64,000 nucleotides of DNA from Cognatitamlana sp035818475. Its GTDB lineage: Bacteria > Bacteroidota > Bacteroidia > Flavobacteriales > Flavobacteriaceae. Location: the NCBI RefSeq assembly GCF_035818475.1, contig NZ_JAYMGV010000004.1, forward strand, positions 124,001 through 188,000, given 5' to 3'. Shown one piece after another: positions 60,154-64,000 of this stretch. The position numbers and the translations under genes are program-made. The notes beneath the pieces were generated by a model that was given only the letters and a program-made list of their open reading frames with translations, made no database searches and was not told the DNA's origin. Position 1 is the first letter of the stretch; each line of letters opens with the position of its first letter.

Positions 60154-62208
60154 ATGAGATACTTATGTATGCTAACGATTATGATTTTATTAAATAGTTG
60201 TAATCTAAATTCTGCAAATAATGAACCTTTAATAGTTTCATCACCGGATAAAAGAATTCAAGTTGAATTTTTAATAAATGAAGATGGAACTCCGGAATAC
60301 AAAATATTTAAAGATGGAAAAGCACTGTTAGACAAATCTAAATTAGGATTTAATTTAAAAAACAATTTTGATTTGTTAACCAATTTTGAAATTGTTAAAA
60401 ACGAAACATCGGTACTAGATGAAGTATGGTCTCCGGTAGTTGGTCAATTCAGGAGTATTAGAAATAATTATAATGAATTGACCGTTTTTTTGAAAGAAAA
60501 AAAAGGTGTAGAAAAAAGACTTGAATTAAGTTTCCGTGTTTATAATGACGGTTTGGGGTTTCGTTATAATATTCCCAAGCAACCTAATATATCAAAAATT
60601 GAAATTGTATCAGAAGAAACACAATTTAATTTAGCTCAAGATTTTAAATCATGGTGGATTCCAGGAGATTTTGATAGCTATGAGAAAATTTATAATGAAA
60701 CTAGAGCAAGTGAAATTACTACAGCAAATACACCCGTAACTTTCAAAGCTAATAGTGGTACTTACTTAAGTATTCATGAAGCCAATTTAACTGATTATTC
60801 AGATATGACCCTACTGAATAAAGCAGGAACTACATTATTAGAAAGCAATTTAGTGCCTTGGCCTGACGGTATTAAGGTAAAAGGTGAAACACCATTGAAA
60901 ACACCTTGGAGAACAATTCAAATTGCAGAGCAAGCAGGTGAGTTAATAGAATCTAATTTGATTTTAAATCTTAACGATCCTAACAAAATAGAAGATACTT
61001 CATGGATAAAGCCTATGAAATATACAGGGATTTGGTGGACTGTACATTTAGGGTTTGAAACTTTTGAAGAAGGCCCACATCATGCAGCAACAACTGAAAA
61101 AGCATTCAAAATGATTGATGCAGCCAGTAGATTAGGGATTAAAGGATTACTCGTTGAAGGTTGGAATAAAGGTTGGGACAAACGTAATAAAAGTACGGAA
61201 ATTCCAGATTTTTTAAATGCAACTGATGATTATGACCTAAAGGCTATAGTGGAGTATGCAAAATCAAAAAATATAGAACTTATTATTCATCATGAAACCT
61301 TTGGGAATATTCCTCATTATGAAAAGTATATGGAAGATGCCTTTAAAATGATAAAGGACTTGGGATTAAGTTCCGTAAAAGGAGGGTATGCAGGACAAAA
61401 CATAAAGTCTGTAAATCAACATAAACATGGCCAATATATGGTAAGGCACTATAGAAAACAATTAGAGTTAGCTGCTAAATATGGTATTATGTTAGATATA
61501 CATGAACCTGTTAAACAAACAGGATTGAGAAGAACTTACCCTAATTTAATGACTGTAGAAGGTGTTAGGGGAATGGAATTTGAAGCATGGACTTCAGGAA
61601 ATCCTCCGTCACATACAGTAACTATCCCATTTACAAGAATGCTGGCAGGCCCCGTAGATTACAATGCAGGTATTTTTGATATAAAATTTAACAGTATAGA
61701 TGATAAGCCGTTTAATTGGAGGAAACCAAAAAGTAATTATCCAAGAAATCCGGGCCCTTCTGTAAAAACAACTTTAGCTAAGCAATTGGCTTTGCATGTG
61801 GTATTGTTTAGTCCAATGCAAATGGCGCCAGATTTACCAGAAAACTATGAAAACCACCCTGCGTTTAAATTCATTCAAGATGTAGGTTTAGATTGGGATG
61901 ATACCAGGGTGTTAAATGGAGACATAGGAAAGTATATTACGGTAGCCAGAAAAGAAAAAGATACACCTAATTGGTTTATTGGCGCGATGACTAATGAAGG
62001 TGCCCGAAACTTAAATATTGATCTTTCATTTTTAGATAAAAATAAAAAATATAAGGCAACCATTTACAAAGACGGGGAAGATGCTCATTGGGATAACAAT
62101 CCTACTTCTTATACTATTGATGAGATGGAGGTAACAAGCAATACTAACTTAACTCTTGTTTTAGCTGCAGGGGGAGGACAAGCCATTAGTATAACTCCAA
62201 TAAATTAA
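60154..62208 (+). CDS. GH97 glycoside hydrolase, lipoprotein
   Basis: About 684 aa from the ATG at 60154. The frame opens at a TTG at 60118, but that lies in the promoter box, and the lipoprotein signal 'MLTIMILLNSCN' fits 60154. Features: the N-terminal beta-sandwich ('ISPDKR'-like 'SSPDKRIQVEF'), 'LLVEGWNKGWDKRN', 'LIIHHETFGNIPHYEKYM', 'LDIHEPVKQTGLRRTYPNLM' and 'EGVRGMEFEAW'. The Glu residues match the inverting, SusB-like GH97 type (alpha-glucosidase), not the retaining alpha-galactosidase type. It is joined to the next sulfatase gene with no gap (TAA then ATG). It likely trims alpha-linked sugars after desulfation. Confidence 0.88.
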   Translation: MRYLCMLTIMILLNSCNLNSANNEPLIVSSPDKRIQVEFLINEDGTPEYKIFKDGKALLDKSKLGFNLKNNFDLLTNFEIVKNETSVLDEVWSPVVGQFRSIRNNYNELTVFLKEKKGVEKRLELSFRVYNDGLGFRYNIPKQPNISKIEIVSEETQFNLAQDFKSWWIPGDFDSYEKIYNETRASEITTANTPVTFKANSGTYLSIHEANLTDYSDMTLLNKAGTTLLESNLVPWPDGIKVKGETPLKTPWRTIQIAEQAGELIESNLILNLNDPNKIEDTSWIKPMKYTGIWWTVHLGFETFEEGPHHAATTEKAFKMIDAASRLGIKGLLVEGWNKGWDKRNKSTEIPDFLNATDDYDLKAIVEYAKSKNIELIIHHETFGNIPHYEKYMEDAFKMIKDLGLSSVKGGYAGQNIKSVNQHKHGQYMVRHYRKQLELAAKYGIMLDIHEPVKQTGLRRTYPNLMTVEGVRGMEFEAWTSGNPPSHTVTIPFTRMLAGPVDYNAGIFDIKFNSIDDKPFNWRKPKSNYPRNPGPSVKTTLAKQLALHVVLFSPMQMAPDLPENYENHPAFKFIQDVGLDWDDTRVLNGDIGKYITVARKEKDTPNWFIGAMTNEGARNLNIDLSFLDKNKKYKATIYKDGEDAHWDNNPTSYTIDEMEVTSNTNLTLVLAAGGGQAISITPIN

Positions 62209-63723
62209 ATGAGAATGAATCAAATGAGCAAAAACACTTTCACAGTAATAGGATTTTTGGGGCTTATGCTTTTGGTAACAATTTTCTTTTGTTATCAAGG
62301 AGATATCAAGAAAAATGTTTCTGAATCTAAAGAAGAAAGGCCAAACATTGTTATCCTAATAGCAGATGATATTTCACGAGATGACTTTGGGTGTTATGGG
62401 CATCCGGTGATAAAAACCCCAAATATTGATAAATTATCAGAAAACGGAATAAGGTTTACAAATGCTGTATTAACAACAAGTTCATGTAGCCCTAGTCGGG
62501 TAAGTATTATAACAGGGCGTTACCCTCATAACACCGGTGCTGGTGAATTACATGCGCCACTTCCGGAACACCAGATTGTTTTTCCTCAAAAATTAAAGGA
62601 TGCAGGTTATTATACAGCACAATCAGGAAAATGGCATTTTGGAGACGCTCCAGTTGTGCCATCTGGAATAGCCTTTAAAGCTTTTGATAGGTCGGGAGGA
62701 AGTGCCTTAGATAAAGGTGGGCCTAGTGGTTCCGAAAGATGGGTGGAAGTTTTAAAAGAACGCCCAAAAGATAAGCCTTTCTTTATGTGGTTTGCTGCAC
62801 ATGATGCTCATAGAAAGTGGGATGATAAAACAGAAATTAATTATGACGCTAGTGAAGTTATAGTACCTCCATATATGGTTGATGACCTGGAAACAAGAAC
62901 TGATTTAGCATCGTATTACCAAGAAGTATCTCGTTTTGACCAGAATGTGGGGAAAGTTGTTGAAGCGCTTAAATCTGAAGGCGTGCTGGAAAATACACTA
63001 ATAATAGTGATGGCTGATAACGGAAGACCCTTTCCAAGAGATAAAACAAGATTGTATGACAGTGGTATACTTACGCCATTTATAGTGCATTATCCTAATA
63101 AAATTAAAAAAGGAGGAGAGGTAAGTCATAGTTTATTAAGTATTATAGATATTGCACCAACGGTAATAGAATTGGCTGGGGTAGAATCCTCAAAAACCTT
63201 TCAGGGAAAAAGTTTTGAAAAACTTTTAAGTAATCCTAAACAGCCTTTTAGAGAATATGCCTTTGCAGAACATAACTGGCATGATTATGCAGCTTTTGAG
63301 CGTATGATTAGAACCGAAAAATATACCTATATAGAAAACGGCCTGCCACAAAATTCTAATATTGGAGCCATAGATGTATTAAGCGGGGGAGCAGGGCAAA
63401 CTTTATTAAAAGGCATCAAACAAGGAAACCTGAATGAACTCCAGGGAAAGATATTTCAAGTTCCTCAGCCCAAAGCAGAACTGTATGACCATAAAAAAGA
63501 CCCTGACCAGTTTAATAGTGTTTTAGGGGAAGCGGCATATGCAGGCATCGAAAAAGCATTAAAAAATAAACTTGATGACTGGAGAAAGAAAACAAAAGAT
63601 ATACAACCGGAAGTATTAACTCCTGATTGGTATGACCGTGAAACCATGGAAGAGCTGCCAACCAAAGGAGTTAGAGGAATCATACCAGGAAGCAATTTTA
63701 AATCAAAGAGAGTAATTAATTAA
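62209..63723 (+). CDS. S1-family sulfatase (CSPSR), heparan N-sulfatase-like layout
   Basis: 504 aa; a hydrophobic N-terminal segment ('FTVIGFLGLMLLVTIFFC') serves as signal or anchor. Metal site 'NIVILIADDISRDDFGCYGH'; formylglycine motif 'SSCSPSRVSIITGRYPHNTG' with Cys at about residue 93; 'AQSGKWHFGDAP'; and 'LIIVMADNGRPFPRDKTRLY'. The order and the short C-terminal part resemble S1_8 (N-sulfoglucosamine sulfohydrolase-like) enzymes. It starts directly at the stop of the GH97 gene, so the two should be co-translated. Confidence 0.91.
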   Translation: MRMNQMSKNTFTVIGFLGLMLLVTIFFCYQGDIKKNVSESKEERPNIVILIADDISRDDFGCYGHPVIKTPNIDKLSENGIRFTNAVLTTSSCSPSRVSIITGRYPHNTGAGELHAPLPEHQIVFPQKLKDAGYYTAQSGKWHFGDAPVVPSGIAFKAFDRSGGSALDKGGPSGSERWVEVLKERPKDKPFFMWFAAHDAHRKWDDKTEINYDASEVIVPPYMVDDLETRTDLASYYQEVSRFDQNVGKVVEALKSEGVLENTLIIVMADNGRPFPRDKTRLYDSGILTPFIVHYPNKIKKGGEVSHSLLSIIDIAPTVIELAGVESSKTFQGKSFEKLLSNPKQPFREYAFAEHNWHDYAAFERMIRTEKYTYIENGLPQNSNIGAIDVLSGGAGQTLLKGIKQGNLNELQGKIFQVPQPKAELYDHKKDPDQFNSVLGEAAYAGIEKALKNKLDDWRKKTKDIQPEVLTPDWYDRETMEELPTKGVRGIIPGSNFKSKRVIN

Positions 63724-63750
63724 TTAATAACATTAAAAAACGATAGAACT

Positions 63751-64000
63751 ATGAGACGCATTAAATTATTAGTGGCCATTTTCACATTATTTGCTACCAT
63801 TCAAGGTCAGGCACAACAATCAAAAAATATAGCAGAGAGGGCTAAGGAAAGTGTTGAAAGAATAAACAATCTGATTAAAGCAGAAGATCCGACTTTAAAG
63901 CTATCAGACAAACAAATGAAAGAAGCTTTAGAAGTTCAGGAAGCATGGTATAGAAAAATTAAAGAGGCTAAGAAAACAGAAACAGATAAGGTTAAACTAA
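63751..64000 (+). CDS. Secreted protein, 3' end outside window
   Basis: The ATG at 63751 opens 83 codons to the window end. A Sec signal ('LLVAIFTLFATIQGQAQ') is followed by a charged helical stretch ('AERAKESVERINNLIKAED'). Too short to name. It is 27 nt after the sulfatase stop and is probably in the same operon. Confidence 0.7.
   Translation, partial: MRRIKLLVAIFTLFATIQGQAQQSKNIAERAKESVERINNLIKAEDPTLKLSDKQMKEALEVQEAWYRKIKEAKKTETDKVKL

Overview
The window looks like part of a marine Flavobacteriaceae (Bacteroidota) chromosome. The DNA is AT-rich. It carries a SusC/SusD pair, a one-protein hybrid two-component system, sulfatases and glycoside hydrolases with lipoprotein or Sec signals, a type IX secretion (T9SS) C-terminal signal, and promoter boxes of the Bacteroidota form TAnnTTTG. 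No rRNA, CRISPR array or intact insertion sequence was seen.

Region 1 (1-5.2 kb) is housekeeping: a 5'-truncated TPR protein, an NlpC/P60 peptidase, a thiolase, a PgpH-like 7TM-HD phosphodiesterase, then tRNA-Ser(GCT) and tRNA-Pro(TGG). Region 2 (5.2-6.1 kb) is a scar directly behind tRNA-Pro. It holds the N-terminal relic of a tyrosine recombinase and the C-terminal part of a nucleoside permease.

Region 3 (6.2-24.9 kb) is a purine catabolic island in two closely packed gene runs. The first (6.2-11.9 kb) handles nucleotides and ribose: transketolase, frameshifted purine nucleoside phosphorylase, TalC-type transaldolase, a lipoprotein e(P4)-type phosphatase, and YgjV-like membrane proteins. 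The second (12.1-24.9 kb) encodes xanthine dehydrogenase (two subunits plus XdhC), allantoinase, membrane urate hydroxylase PuuD, an OHCU-decarboxylase/HIU-hydrolase fusion, a citrate-lyase-like protein of unknown substrate, ureidoglycine-glyoxylate aminotransferase, allantoate amidohydrolase and ureidoglycine aminohydrolase. Together they lead from xanthine through urate and allantoin to ureidoglycolate or oxalurate plus glycine.

Region 4 (25-37.4 kb) is a CAZyme cluster without SusC/D: GH95 and GH29 fucosidases, a GH20 hexosaminidase, an NPCBM-domain hydrolase, then a TPR/membrane/HTH regulator. A one-frame gene relic precedes it. Region 5 (37.4-42.3 kb) holds a hydroxyacid dehydrogenase, four envelope proteins on the minus strand and a sulfatase relic.

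Region 6 (43.1-64 kb) is a polysaccharide utilization locus: SusC, SusD, a hybrid two-component regulator, a right-handed beta-helix enzyme whose T9SS signal is cut off by a frameshift, four S1 sulfatases and a GH97 enzyme, running off the window end. Three of its promoters share the same layout: two direct repeats exactly 21 bp apart, then TTTTGG exactly 38 bp after the start of the second repeat. This is a candidate binding site for the locus regulator.
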